Below the pieces are notes generated by a model that worked only from the letters and a program-made list of their open reading frames with translations, did no database searches and was not told where the DNA came from. Of a stretch of 64,000 nt of DNA, positions 1-12,352 are shown piece by piece (positions within the stretch are counted from its first letter, which is position 1; every line of letters begins with the position of its first letter). The stretch lies in NCBI GenBank assembly GCA_019915015.1, contig JAHBBC010000013.1, positions 248,001 through 312,000 on the forward strand, given 5' to 3'. Made by a program: the position numbers and the translations under genes. Origin of the DNA: Auriscalpium vulgare. Taxonomy: Eukaryota > Basidiomycota > Agaricomycetes > Russulales > Auriscalpiaceae.

Positions 1-3000
1 AGGCAGGGAATGACCGACCTTGGGCAGGGTTTCGTGATCAATGAGCGATGGGGGCATGTTCTCAATGACCGAGAGCGCTGCCTCGCGACAAATGGACCGA
101 GGAACAGAGAACACTGATTCTATACAGAGCGATGAGAATGAGAGACACAGATACCCAGAGTAAAACGCACTCGTCTGGGCCGCCACGAGATCGCGCAGCA
201 GAGTGAGAACAGCAGTCTGCCGTTCCTGCCATTGTGCACGAAGATCCTTGTTGTAGGCAACGAGGTCTTGTATCGTCTGGACGAGTCTTATGGTGCGCCA
301 TAAAACCGTGAGCGTTTCGTCGTCGTCGAAAGACGAATTCTACGAGTTGGTATCAGTATTCGCAACCACGGATCCAAACACTGGTACCGCCTCGCACCTC
401 AAGATTGCTCTCGATGACATCAAATATGAGATCCCAGTGCGAGCCGGAGACGTTCTGCAAAATGGGAACCAGATGTATGAACACCGCCGTCATCTCGCTC
501 TCCACGTCCTCGTCCAAATCTTCGTCGGAGGCGATCCACTGCTGGCATGCTTTCACGAAGTTGACGGCACGCGGCTGTGGTAGGAAGACGACGTCAGATT
601 CGGGGTCTGGGGCTGTAGCGGCGAGGCGACGCAGCAAGAGGAGCCCAGAGGTGTTGGCCTTGTTTGGACGGATACCAAGCGCCTCGGCGGCGAGTTCGTT
701 TCGGTAACGGTCGAGACGAGGGGGCTCCGGCCCGTAGCGGGTCACCGCGAGCACAATGGCCAGCGAGAGTTGAGGCGCTGAATGCGGATAGCAGTGAGAA
801 ATAGTGACAGCTCATGGTAATCGTGGTTTTACCTTTCTTCTCAAATTTCCGGGCAAGAGCCATCCACTGGTCGGCTTCCTCTTTGTTGGTGTCACTCAAT
901 ATATGTTGAAGGACTACATGCAACACCTGTGAATCAAGATACGTATCCTCGACTTGCGCGACCTTTATGAGATCGGCCACGAAGCCCGCAGTGTCGTTCG
1001 AGCTCGAAGCGGCTTTCCCGTCTTGGGAACGGGCCACCACGGTTACATGCCACTTATCGTCCTGCGGTATGACCAGGAGATATGTCGCCAGCTGCTGTGC
1101 CTTCGAGATGATGCCCGACAGGATTTCCTTCGACACCGATTTGGAGAATGCAACGCTCGGCAGCGAGGGAAAGTTTAGCAACTCGTCGGCATACACGGCG
1201 AGAGACAAGAAGTGCCGTAGGGCCCACAAATTCGCCTTTGCTGTCTGCCGGTTGTCTACGCAGGCGTGCAGCAGGGCGCTGACAGCTCGTGCATAAGAGC
1301 CAAGGCCGAATCTGTCCGCTTCGCAGTCCGGTCCTTCGGCGGCATCGAAGGCTGCAGATGGCGGTACGAGCGGGCTGAGGATGGCCAAGCTTGCGTGGGT
1401 GGGATCTGCACGTAGACCACTTAACATCTCATCCAGACGAGCTTGTCCAGGCAAAATGTCGTCCATGTTCTTGATGAGGCCTGAGAGATCTCCGTCACTG
1501 GCTGCTTGCAAGATATCCGATGGTCTGCAAAGCTATGAGATGGTGTTCATGCAGATTGCGCCGGCACTCACCTGAATCTGACAGTCGTAGCGAAGATTGT
1601 ATCTTTGAGCTGCTCAACAATTTCCGAGCCGACTTCGCGCTGCAATTCCAGGGGCGCATCGCGTCGCCAAGAAGTCCACAAGCGCTGGGAAACAGAAACG
1701 CAGTGTGCACCAGCAAGGTCAGGAGATCGAGGAAGGAGGTATGCCAAGGAGAAGACGTTCGGCAAAAGGGACAGCGAGAGCTTTGCATCAGACAGAAGAT
1801 CGGGGCGATTGTCAAAGCAAGCGGCGATGACATCCATCGAAACATTGAGCGAAGGGATCTTGTCTTCTTGAGTCTGCAGTGCGGCGGAAGACTCATCCAC
1901 CTCGGAGACGACGACGTGCAAAAACGTTTCGAACGACTCAGTCGTCACGAAGTATCCTACAGGGCATGGTCAGAAAAGAACGTACGCCGGGTGCGACACG
2001 TACTCGAATTGCGAATGACATGCAGCAAAAGTGAAAGTGACGCTCCGTTCTCGGAGCCCAGCGCATCTGTGTACAGGTCGCCGAGAGGTGCGTCGAGCTC
2101 CTGCTCCGCTGGCGCTAAATGCCCTGGGAGAGCGTCCTCCTGCGCCGCATCTGCGAGAGGGGGCAGAATCCGGTACAGGTCCGTGCCAACAGACGAGAGC
2201 ATGCTGCGCCACAGAAGGAGCGTTCTCTCCTGATCGCCGCGCCTATTTAGGTATGTTTTCAGGAGCAGAGGCTGCAAAGTCAACAGCGACACCGTGTGCT
2301 GTTGGACAGCGTCGTCCAGGAGCTGCCAGAGTGCGCGTCTATTAGGCTCGGGAAAAAAGGTTATACGCTGTTTCCGTACCTCAGCAAGGCCGACGTCACC
2401 AAAGACGGCGTCGCCAAAGACGTTAATCAGGTCCACCAACGTCGTCAGCTTCTGCTGGATTATGTCGTCGTCTGCCTTCGATGCGAGGCTCGCCCGACTC
2501 TCCGAAATGACTGCTGCCGCGATCTTCTGGAACAGGACATCCGTGGCCGCAATCTGACGACTGTCTTCGGGGAAATTCGAATGGAGCGACTTCAGGAAGA
2601 GAAACACGATCTTGGCAGCACCTGGCGTGCTAGTTCGATCCGCAATGGCGGGAGCAAACGCGTTCCATGCGGTATCAAATAAACCTGCCATATTGTTTAG
2701 GAAAAGAAAACACAGGAACAAAGAGCGAGTCCAACCTTCGTCTATTTGACTCAACACGGTCAAATTCTTCGCCACGAGCTCTCCCGCAGCGACAGGGTCC
2801 ACTCTTAACCGCCCCTCAGCAATCCCATCCCACATCTGCCGATACTGCGCTCCAACTAGCGCGATTGACGCGTCCTCCGTGCTTGCCCCATCGGCTAAAA
2901 GTTGCGATGCGTGCCCATTGCCGTTACTCAGCCTCCGAACAATGAAGGTTGTGCACTCGAGCAGCGACGAGAGGAAGGCAGCGGATATCGCAGGACGGTT

Positions 3001-4815
3001 CAAGGCACTGAGCGCACGCCCGTCAACAGCAGACCAGAAGGAGGTGAAAAGATCGGAGGCGGGGTAAGGCTCATCGAGCTCAGCAGATGCACAGCTCAGA
3101 ATCTGTCGTATGGCGACGGATCAATGACGTAGATAGCCATATAAACAAGTAAGCTCACCGATGACGGAATGGTCGACAAGAGGATTAAAACAGTCGGATA
3201 TCCTTGCAACGGGTCGCCGGCGCATCCGAGCTCGAGGAACTGCAAGAACTCTGCGTATGCTCGGGACTTTAGGCTCTCATTGGCTTGTGGTCGCTTTGGC
3301 TCGTTGTCGTCGGATTCCGCCTCACTGTCTTCATCTGCCTTGTAGGCCAACTCTAGCTCCCAAGCACGCGGAAATTCTATATACACGTCACTGAAGCGGA
3401 CCGAACACATATTTCAATGAGACGTACCTCTCACGAACGTGAGCCACGGGCGCAGCATCGACGCTCTGACTTTGACATCTGGGTCAACGAACGCCGAGCG
3501 GAGGACCGCCACACTCAGCAGAGGAACGAGGCTCTCCATCTCAGCTGTAAAAGCGCTCAACCAAAACTTATTGCACATGTCATGTATTCGCTCACCTTTC
3601 CAATGACTCAGCAGCGACTGTAGGAGTGACCACGCCGCTGACCGCACAGGCGGCTGGGCCAAACCGAAGCTCTCTATGTCCGCGAATGGACATGTTTCAG
3701 CATGATGGAGTGAGCTCCAAAGCGCCGGGTTCGAGAGAAGATCGAGCAAGTCCTCCAGGGACTTGGACGGACTCGACGCCCGTGTATCTGCTCGCCCAGT
3801 GAGTGCCGTGCGCCCACGCAACGAAAGCACGCTTACCCAGCATCCAAGTCAAGACGCCGATCCCGCCGACCCGCAAACGCGCCTTGCGGTCCGTCTCGCT
3901 TTCCTCCTCGCCCTCCGCCCTGACACGCGGGGCCGCATCCTCGTCCGGCTTCTTCACCGGGATGGGCACTGGGCGCCCGCGCACAGTTTTCACAGGTGTG
4001 ATGTTCACGGGCACCTGCACGGGGTTCAGATACTGGTACAAGCCCGCCGGGTCCAGCACGGCGCGCTGCACGAACGCGAGCAGCGAGGACAATAGCGGCC
4101 CTGCGAGCGCGAGCTTGCCGGCGGAGTCGACGAGGGAAACGTGCTGGATCCAAGAGCGGCGCGCGGTCTGGGCAACGGCGCGGTCGACGTCGCAGGTGGC
4201 GAGGGCCCAGCTGCCGAGGAGCGTCTCGGCCTGGTCGGGCGATGCGATGTCACGCAGGTGGACGTTCAGTTGCTCCCAGACGTTGTGAATGCGCAGGAGG
4301 AGCGCGTGAATCGTCACGGCGAGCGAGCGCACGCGGCGCGAAGGGTGTAGGAATAACACTGGGACGTGGTGTAGCTTCGGGCCACAGACGTCAGACTTCG
4401 CGGCAAAGAAGAAACCAGGGAAACGCACCCACACCGGCAGCATCATCGTCAGCGCCTCCGACAGCAGACCGTCCTCGTCCTTCCGCAACGCGGGGTCCAC
4501 CCATCCCGCATGGAACTCCTCCAGGGCCTTTGTCTTCGTTACGGTGTCCCGCTTGCTGAACTTGCGCAATACGACCAACAGATCCGCCGGGAGCTGATGC
4601 GACAGTCCGAGCGAGTCAAGCGGGTCCTGCTGCGTAGGCGCAGGCTTAGACGGAGGGATGTACACCTTCTTCCGGGGCTCCTGGTTCCTCTTCTTGTCTT
4701 TCTTGCCCGACTTTGGTTTGGGCAGCTCGATGGCGTCGGTGTTGCCCACCTTGCGTGCGGCGTGCTTCTTGCGTGTCCCTGAGGACGCGGACGACTTTCC
4801 ACTGCCCTTGACCAT
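1..4815 (-). CDS. LTN1: Listerin, E3 ubiquitin ligase of ribosome quality control (3' end outside window)
   Basis: In this family the protein binds the 60S subunit with a stalled nascent chain and ubiquitinates the chain. The N-terminus has the family pattern: a short Lys/Ser-rich start (MVKGSGKSSASS, ATG at 4813-4815), a basic stretch, IPPSKPAP, then a segment around LPADLLVVLRKFSKRD that opens the HEAT-repeat region. Helical HEAT-like protein continues through several exons separated by short introns, e.g. GTAAG...GAGCAG after the codons for LTWMLG near 3835. The C-terminal RING that gives ligase activity is not in the window, so the gene runs off position 1. It is divergent from the phospholipase D gene, about 500 bp apart. 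An in-frame ATG upstream at 4893 exists, but 4815 gives the family-like start. I saw no internal breaks. Confidence 0.9.
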
Positions 4816-5087
4816 GACAGAGATGGTGGTTGTGGACAAGGGTTTGGGGTAAGTATTGTAATCCGCTTCGTCGAACTTGAAAGTGAGGGGCACCGCGATG
4901 GGTGTAATTTGTCAGTCGAGATTACTAGTTAAGCGCGGAAACTGACATTTGCGCTGAAATCGGACATTTACAGGGTATCAACTTGCCGACAGTCAGTGTC
5001 GCCTCTATCCCCACTCGCTGTCCTCCCTCTCACCATCACGCTTACAGCTGCTCAAAGGCACACGAAACTGCTTCTATTGCGCAGAAT

Positions 5088-5150
5088 ATCCCTCCTTCCA
5101 AGCCGGCACCTGCGGAGCAGGACCCGCTAGAATTGAATTTGTCGCAACGT
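5088..5150 (+). pseudogene. Inverted fragment of the LTN1 first exon
   Basis: Positions 5088-5128 match the reverse complement of LTN1 4619-4659 at 35 of 41 bases. Both encode IPPSKPAPxxQDPL. Four of the six differences are synonymous third positions and the other two give T->A and Q->E. Similarity then fades by about 5150. The fragment has no start, no continuing frame and sits in the LTN1/PLD divergent promoter in the opposite orientation to LTN1. It looks like a relic of an old inverted duplication of the LTN1 5' end. Confidence 0.6.
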
Positions 5151-5318
5151 AGGGTAGCTAATATCCCACGACTGCTAAACATACGCAATATTAATCGGGC
5201 CGATATGAAGCCCGCCGAGTAACCGTATCGATGATAGCGACCGTGACCGCCAAGCCCGCAGCAACAGCATTTGGGCGGCCTGTGCAAGGGCATCGTCGCT
5301 TCATTCTTTCTCTCGGCC

Positions 5319-8300
5319 ATGGCGTTCATCGCAAAGCTCGCCAAACGCCTTCCCGAAGGCATACAGCGCACAGAGGACACACTCATAGGCGCGTCACGCC
5401 CCTGGAGCGTGGCATTGGCGACTTGCTGACCTGCAGTATCCCATAGGATTGCTCAACCCGAATCGTAAGGAACGAGCGCAGACGGGTTAGTGACCGAGCT
5501 GATGCTCATATGCTAGGCCGCCACGACGATCCGGAGGAGATACACCACGATGAGATCAGGGCTGAAATCAATGCAAGCCATCGCTTTGATAGTTTCGCGG
5601 AGGAGCGGTCGCAGAATTTTGTGAAATGGTGCGTCGTCGCTTTCCAACTGTGCTGCAGAGCGTGGCGCGCGTCGACGGTAACAGGATGGAAGCTATGCGC
5701 ATGTGAAGATGGGTACTGTTCCGTAGCTGTTCCGTTGCCCAATACCTCCTCTCCATCCTCTTCAGTCTCGAGCCTGTACGGCGTGTATACGCACGACTGA
5801 CTGTATCTGCAGGCACATCGACGGCCATGACTATTTCTACGCCCTATCAGAGATGCTCGAGAGCGCTAGAGAGTGTATCTTCATCATGGTATGTTGCAAC
5901 GCCTCTCCGACATCAGTATACCCACACGAGCCCCTAGGACTGGTGGCTCACCCCCGAGCTTTACCTTCGTCGCCCGCCCGCACACCACCCCGAGTGGCGC
6001 CTTGATCGTATCCTCAAGCGCAAGGCCGAGCAAGGCGTCAGGATCTACGTCATCGTGTACAAGGAGGTGTGTCTTGCACATGCTTGGGTACTAGTGAATA
6101 TCCTGTCGTGCTGACTTATCGGTTGCTAGGTGACGCAAACCATGAGCATGAGCTCATCTCACACAAAGGTATGTGGCTCCCAGTCGTGCCGGCGCGCGTT
6201 CGGCTGATAAGCGCTTGTAGAAAGCGCTGGAGGCCCTCCACCCCAATATCGCGTGCATGCGGCACCCAGACCATATTGGCTCCAAAGGTCAGTAGTTATT
6301 CATGATGTTACTATATTGCGCTAACTTCTCCTCGCAGACAATGTCGAGTTCTGGTCGCACCACGAGAAGGTTAGCAAATTCCGTGCTCCTAGGATGCTCG
6401 TTAGCCGAATATATGCGCATTTATGACCAGGTCGTAGTCGTCGACAATCACCGTGCATGCATTGGCGGTCTGGACATCTGCTTCGGGCGGTGGGATACTA
6501 ACAACCACCCGCTCGCCGACGCCCACCCGACGGATTTCTCGCGCACGCTCTTCCCCGGCCAGGATTACAACAACGCGCGCATCACAGACTTCCAGGACGT
6601 GTACAACTACGTCAGCGGGACGATTTCCGTGCTGGACAGTCCGCGCATGCCGTGGCATGATGTGAGTCGGGTATCGTCTTGAGCGTCGTAGGCGGGGTTG
6701 ACACCGCGGACGTATGTATAGGTACACATGACCCTCGCAGGCCCGGTGGCGTTGGACATCGTGCAGCACTTCACGGAACGGTGGAATGAAATCAAGAAGC
6801 GCAAGGTACGTATCTGTCGCTGCCCGCTGAGATGCGTTTGCCCTGATGCTTGCCGTACAGTACAGGAACGATGTGTGAGCGTGCTCCCTTCGTCATCAAC
6901 GCGCATAAAACTTATGATGGGCGCTCAGTCGGTACGATGTGCTCGCCCTGCCGCACGATGTTAATGCTGCGCCCAATGAGGCTGTCGTTCGTACGTCCCT
7001 CTTTATTCTCTGGGCCTCTCTCTTTGTCGTTGACCTCAATCCGCCAGGCCACCCGCATCGCGAGCGCTGGCACCAGATAGGCCGCCACTTCCGCCAGCGC
7101 TTCCACATTGAACGCGAGGAGGACTACGGAGACGACGACCCCGAAACGTACAAGCGCCCACCGCATGGGACGTGTCGCGTGCAGGTCGTGCGCAGCGTGT
7201 CGGACTGGAGCCACGGGGTCCTCACAGAGCATAGCATTCAGAACGCCTGTGAGTGTTGCGGTGTTCTCTCGCCATGGCCCGTGGCTAATGACGGTTTGAA
7301 GACATACAGCTGATTAAAGACGCGGAGCATCATATTTACATTGGTGAGTGCGCTTTTGCCCTGCGGGAGCAGGAAATTAACGTTATTTGCAGAGAATCAA
7401 TTTTTGTAAGGGCCTTCGCGGCGCGTTGTAGTTCTTCTCGTCTCATTCATCATAGCATCTCGAACACGAAGAAAGACGGGCCCGTCAAAAATCAGATTGC
7501 CGCGGCGCTGGTCGAGCGCATTGTTCGGGCCGCGAGGGACGGTCGGAAATTCAAGGTCAGTTGCTCGGCAGTCTCACTGTTCACGATGACGGACGTTTGT
7601 CGCAGGTCGTTGTTGTGATCCCTGAACTGCCAGCATTTGCGGGCGACGTGAAGTCGGAAACATCCCTGAAGACGATCATGGCCGCGCAATACCGCACCAT
7701 CAATCGCGGGGGTAGCAGCATCTATGAAGAAATACGGAAGGCTGGATTCGAGCCGTATGTTTCATGCCTCTATCTCATATACCGGTGATGAACCAGCGTG
7801 GGGACAGCCTGGATTACATTCGATTCTACCATCTGCGTGTCTATGATAGGATCAACGCTCCTCTGAGTATGTTCTCCAATGCCTTTGGAGGGCGGCTGAC
7901 TTACTATGGGATATCACAGACTCCCTCATTGCGAAGATGGAAGAACGCAGTGGCGTAAAGTTCAATCAGGCTCAAGTCGCTCTAGCGCGCATGTGGGTCG
8001 GCGACTCAGCCGATGCGGGCCAGCCCAATGAGGTCACGATCAAGCTATCGCAGCCTACTGCAGAGGGCATCGTCGTCAGCGGTAAGACTGAAGTCAAGAC
8101 GGAGAAGTATCCAATGCCCGCGAGCTATGACGAGGCGAAGGATATCATCGAGCGTTTCGAACGCGCTGCAGACGTAGGCAGGCGGAACGACGATGTTTCT
8201 GACACGGTCGTGCAGCACTCGCTGCGTGACAACACGCGGCTCATTGACGAAAAGTGGCTCGGAGATGAGCAGGAGGAGCTCGACTCGTTCGTACCACTAT

Positions 8301-9279
8301 CTTGATTGCGGATTTTGTCCACTGATGCGAATTGTAGATATGTCTCGGAGCTATCGTACATTCATACGAAACTCATGATCGTGGACGATCGCCGCGTCAT
8401 CGTACGTACCTTTACGCGTTCACCCCTACGTTGGCTCAGAGATTATCAGATGGGTTCCGCCAACCTCAACGATCGCAGTCAGAAGGTGCGCTCGGCAGCT
8501 AGGAGACAAGCTATTGTAGTGCTGACTTCCCGGACTCGGCATGCTAGGGCGACGGCGATTCTGAGATTGCCCTTGTGGTGGAAGACCAAGACTTCATTCA
8601 AAGTACCATGGACGGTCAGCCGTATATGGCCGCCCGTTTCGCTGCGACGCTGCGCCGCAAGCTCTTCAGGCGTATGTTCTTACTTCAAGTGTCTAAAAAT
8701 GCGCGAGCTCAGTTCGTGGCCTTGCGCAGAGCACCTCGGCCTCATTCCGCCCCAGACCGTGCAGGATCGCAACGAGCCTGTGACGACATTCATGAGGCCC
8801 GCGACCATCCCCAACGAGGACGAAACCCATTACCGCGACGACGCCCTCGTCGCGGACCCGCTCTCGGACAGGTTCCTCAACCTTTTCAGCGACACTGCGC
8901 GGCGCAACAGAGAGATCTTCACTGAGCTCTTCCAGCCCGTGCCCACGAATCTCGTGCGTGACTGGAACGCTTACGCTGTGAGTGGGCTTGAACTGCCCTG
9001 GCGTCGACGTCGTGCTCATAGATGGATGTTCGGATAGAACTACGTGCCGAAGGTCAAGACCGGTCACGTCGTCCCGGATATTCCGCTGGCGCGTGTCAAG
9101 CAGCGCCTTGCGGAGGTGCACGGATCGCTGGTGGAGGCTCCGCTGGTGCGTCGCCCTCGCTATCGCCCATATCCCTCGTCTCACGTCCGTGCATCTAGGA
9201 CTTCCTTATCGACCAGAACGACTTTGTCGAGGGGCCCGACTGGAAGGGCCTCAACCCGACACTTCCCATCTATATCTAA
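5319..9279 (+). CDS. Phospholipase D (two HKD motifs)
   Basis: Hydrolyses phosphatidylcholine to phosphatidic acid at membranes. The spliced protein (about 800 residues by eye) is read through more than ten short introns. First HKD: SHHEK ends one exon at about 6370 and VVVVD resumes near 6430, followed by [11 protein letters not shown]. Second [14 protein letters not shown] at about 8353-8389, then [18 protein letters not shown]. Between them lie the family blocks [44 protein letters not shown] and IENQFFISNT. The end is LNPTLPIYI with TAA at 9277-9279. The ATG at 5319 opens a plausible first exon, but I could not fix the splice joining it to the first secure exon ([13 protein letters not shown], from about 5517), so the 5' end is uncertain. 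No PX/PH domain is evident, so this is not SPO14-like. Confidence 0.88.
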
Positions 9280-9570
9280 TTTGAAACTCGTGAGGTTGCG
9301 CTGTGGACAGTGACGAAGATTTACAAAGATGTATCAGAGAGTAAGTAAAGTGCAGTCAGCCGTAGTATAGATTTAGTCGTCCGTGAATGAGTAGGGCAAG
9401 TGTGCTACAGATATACGCAAGTTGGAGATCAGACGAAACATCGTGAATTGCCGCAGCGCAACGAGTCCGACCACGAGTCCGCGCGCACGACGAGTCCGCA
9501 GGTGCAAGTCAACGTCAAGGTGTCTCAAACGAACGGTGGCCCACATGAACAACAAGGCCCGCTCTTAGAC
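9280..9570 (+). other. Coding-like tail after the PLD stop
   Basis: Directly after the PLD stop the same frame reads FETREVALWTVTKIYKDVSE and then meets a good donor (GTAAGT near 9341). A matching acceptor (CTACAG) lies near 9411, and an open frame follows to a stop near 9568. It could be 3' UTR, an extension behind a nonsense codon, or a small separate gene. PLD relatives I know end at the LPIYI-type terminus, so I treat it as outside the CDS. Confidence 0.3.
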
Positions 9571-10950
9571 TCGTAACCACTCTGTCTCGGCGACACTTGG
9601 GCATGGGGAGGAGAAGTCACTGCGTTCAGGGCCCGAATTCCCTAATATAAAGAAGATGAGCTACTTGAGGTGTGCGAGGCGGGTGAAGTAGACAACGTAC
9701 CTAGGGTAAATGTACTTGGTAGTAGTTCGGAGTAGTTGACGTGCTAGGATATCAAGTAGATGGATGTGGCAAAGGCAAGTAGTTCGGCTGATCGGAGATG
9801 CTTTGGCTTCAAGTAGCTGGAGCAACTCCCTGGGTATTTTCGTCGTCGAAAATGTCAAAGTAGCTGGTGTGCTACGGGGTGGGGCTGACGATGACGCTCT
9901 GTGACGCAATCGTTTGGCAACTTGAGATTTCGTCAAGTCGCGCGCCGTCTGCTTGCGACTCTTACCTTCTCCCATCACCCCATCATGCATCTTCGGTCAC
10001 CACCACCCTTCCTCCCCTTTCCCTGGCCCCCACGGCGATTTCACACGCACGGTGTACACTTACGTTCGCGTCCCATGATCCAGGACCGCCGTGGACGAGC
10101 ACATGCGTGGAATATCGGCGCGCTAGGCCATAGCCCCTGAAGATCGCTCCGACCTTCAGTCACACGACAACGAGCTCGGGAGGGAGCGCCTCCGGTTACA
10201 GTGAGCAGGGGGAGACGTTACGGTGCTCATATAACGTTCGGAGGATTGGAAAACAAGGTGCGTCGATATGTTGAACATCTATGCGCCGCTAACGCGCGCC
10301 CGACGGTCGTGTCTTGCCTCCGCTGCCATGCTATCGCTACTCTGCTGTGCTCTGACTCCCTGGTCTCTGCTGTCTTGCTGCGCTCTCTGTTACTGGCTTG
10401 TCTACCTGCGGAGCTTACAGTATGCCACGATCCGGAGAACTGAGGGCTCTCTGTCGGTCAGCGGAGCTAGATATATGCGCTGTAAGATAACTCTCCTTTC
10501 CTCTTGCTGCTGTTCTCATCTTGTTGTTTCACCAGGCTAGGCATGAGCTCGCCTGTGCGTCGTCGCGTTCGAACACATAAGCGCGTCAAGATCCAATTCC
10601 CTCCCACCCCTTGGACGACTTCTTCGAGAGCGCGTCGATACGATGCCGGCCTGTAGCTCATGTGTATTACATAATTAGTTTTGAAATAAATTCAATTATT
10701 GCTGTGTCATATAATGAATAATCAAGGGAAAATACAAGAGCCTACTACAACCTGGTCCCAGCTACTTTCAATCCAAGCGGACGAGGTACTTACGGTCCGA
10801 GCAGGCTGTCTACTCGAACCCTTAGTGTTTGACGTGGTCCCGTCTTGTTCGGTCTACTTGCCGAGTTTCACTCCCCGCTTCCGGGACTCCGAGTAGCTGA
10901 CGTGGTCGGAGATACTTTAATCTATAGTATCCGGGCCCTGAACGCAGTGA
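9571..10950. other. Gene-poor stretch with AGTAG-rich debris and one possible terminal exon
   Basis: 9660-9870 carries many copies of AAGTAG/AGTAGTT. Related but inverted or scrambled pieces recur at 10740-10930, for example GAGTAGTTGACGTGCT near 9730 and GAGTAGCTGACGTGGT near 10890. These look like one decayed repeat family. A good intron (10482-10535, GTAAGAT to CACCAG behind a pyrimidine tract) precedes a 38-codon open frame from about 10544 to a stop near 10660, followed by AT-rich, AATAAA-containing sequence. A small transcribed gene is possible, but I do not recognise a product. Confidence 0.35.
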
Positions 10951-11466
10951 GTGTCGCCAGACAGACTGGCAGATCTGAGTTTGAATACATAGGCAGTTCT
11001 GAGGTGGCGCCGACGCTCCTTTTTGGGAGACAATAACGTGACTTCGGAAGATGCCAGAACGCGTACAGGACCGTCGCATAGACTTCCGTGTATCATTCTC
11101 GACTTTCAGACAATTATGACATCTTCCTGAGATATAATCTCGCCCATGAGTCACTTAGGGATTACTTTGGCGTGCCTAATTGACCTACTTGGACTCGCTA
11201 CACCGGCAAGGAAGCCTCGACTCAGCTTTCGACTCGACTCGTTAACTGTTGACTTCCCTGATAGAGCTCTATGATAAATAAGACTGCTTCATGGTACTCA
11301 AATAATATTTTTGTCATTTGATTCATCGGCATTGAGGTTCTGAGCATGCTCGATGTGTCCAGGCATCTTCCGAAGTCACGTTATTACGTCCCGATTAGGT
11401 GCGTCGGAGCTGCTCAGAACTGCCTATGTTTTTAAACTCAGATCGACCGGTCTGTCTGACGACGCC
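10951..11466. repeat. Foldback-like inverted repeat of about 515 bp
   Basis: The left arm (about 10951-11052) and right arm (about 11363-11466) are imperfect reverse complements of about 100 bp. They share AACGTGACTTCGGAAGATGCC, CATAGGCAGTTCTGAG and CAGACAGAC. About 310 bp lies between them with no coding signal. It resembles a MITE or foldback element. The arms have diverged, so it is old. I could not fix a target-site duplication. Confidence 0.6.
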
Positions 11467-11707
11467 CCTCCACCCTTTCAAGTCGTCAGGCAGAACGGTC
11501 ACCGGTCTAGCCCGCTCTGAGATTTCAAATTGTCTACAATTATGCCAGTTTTCCGTTCCCTCTCGCCGCGAGGATCGAATCTTTCGTTGCGGATGTCTTC
11601 CCGAAAACATTGACATATTCATCATAGTATCCATTATTTATCCACTATATACCATACAACCTCGTCAAGTCCGCTCGGCGAGGGTTCCCGCACATATTTG
11701 CAGTCGA

Positions 11708-12352
11708 GCGCGACGATGGATCCTCACAGGCCGGGGTAGTCGCAAGCTGAACGACTTCAGAGGCACATGAGCCGCTGCTGCGTATTGCGACTTGGCTGTC
11801 GCGCTTCAGTTATAGATTTGACGAGGATATGGCATCAAAATGACTTACATTCAGCCGTGGGCCATCGAAAGTGGCGCCGGCAGATAGTGTCGTAGTCACG
11901 GTGAGATTGAAGGTGCGTTGTGGCCACGTGCACCGGAGCGCTCTGTAAGATAAGATAAGATTTGCCGCCGACTGCGTTGAAACCAACTCCACATCGCACT
12001 ACCAAATAGCTTCAATATGGCGTCTCCAACGCACGGCGTCCGCGAAAGGTCAGGTCGCTGCACCGTGGTCTACTACTAAAGAAACTGATACCTCACACAG
12101 TTTGGTTCGCAGCCCGTCGTTGACGACAGCGCCCGCGGACCCGACCTGCCACGAATCCGCCCATCCACGAGGACGCAGCCGTAGGCCCCTGCGTTACATT
12201 GGAAGGGCGTTGTGCCAACGACATATCTCATGTGGACAGTGAAATGAATCTCAGCAGACTTTCACAACCGATATCCAACGCCCTCATACCCGTCGCACGC
12301 GTCCCGCCCGAGATCCTGGCCATCATCTTCTCTATACTTCACTCAATCGACA
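11708..12352 (+). repeat. Segmental duplication, copy 1 (5' flank and start of an F-box gene)
   Basis: About 640 bp here matches 16934-17556 in direct orientation. Shared landmarks are GGATCCTCACAGGCC, TAAGATAAGATAAGATTTG, the start codon, the first intron and the F-box core LIPVAR(V/I)PP(E/D)ILAII. The intron is present in both copies, so this was a DNA-level duplication, not retroposition. This copy has about 36 bp just before the ATG that copy 2 lacks. Confidence 0.85.
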
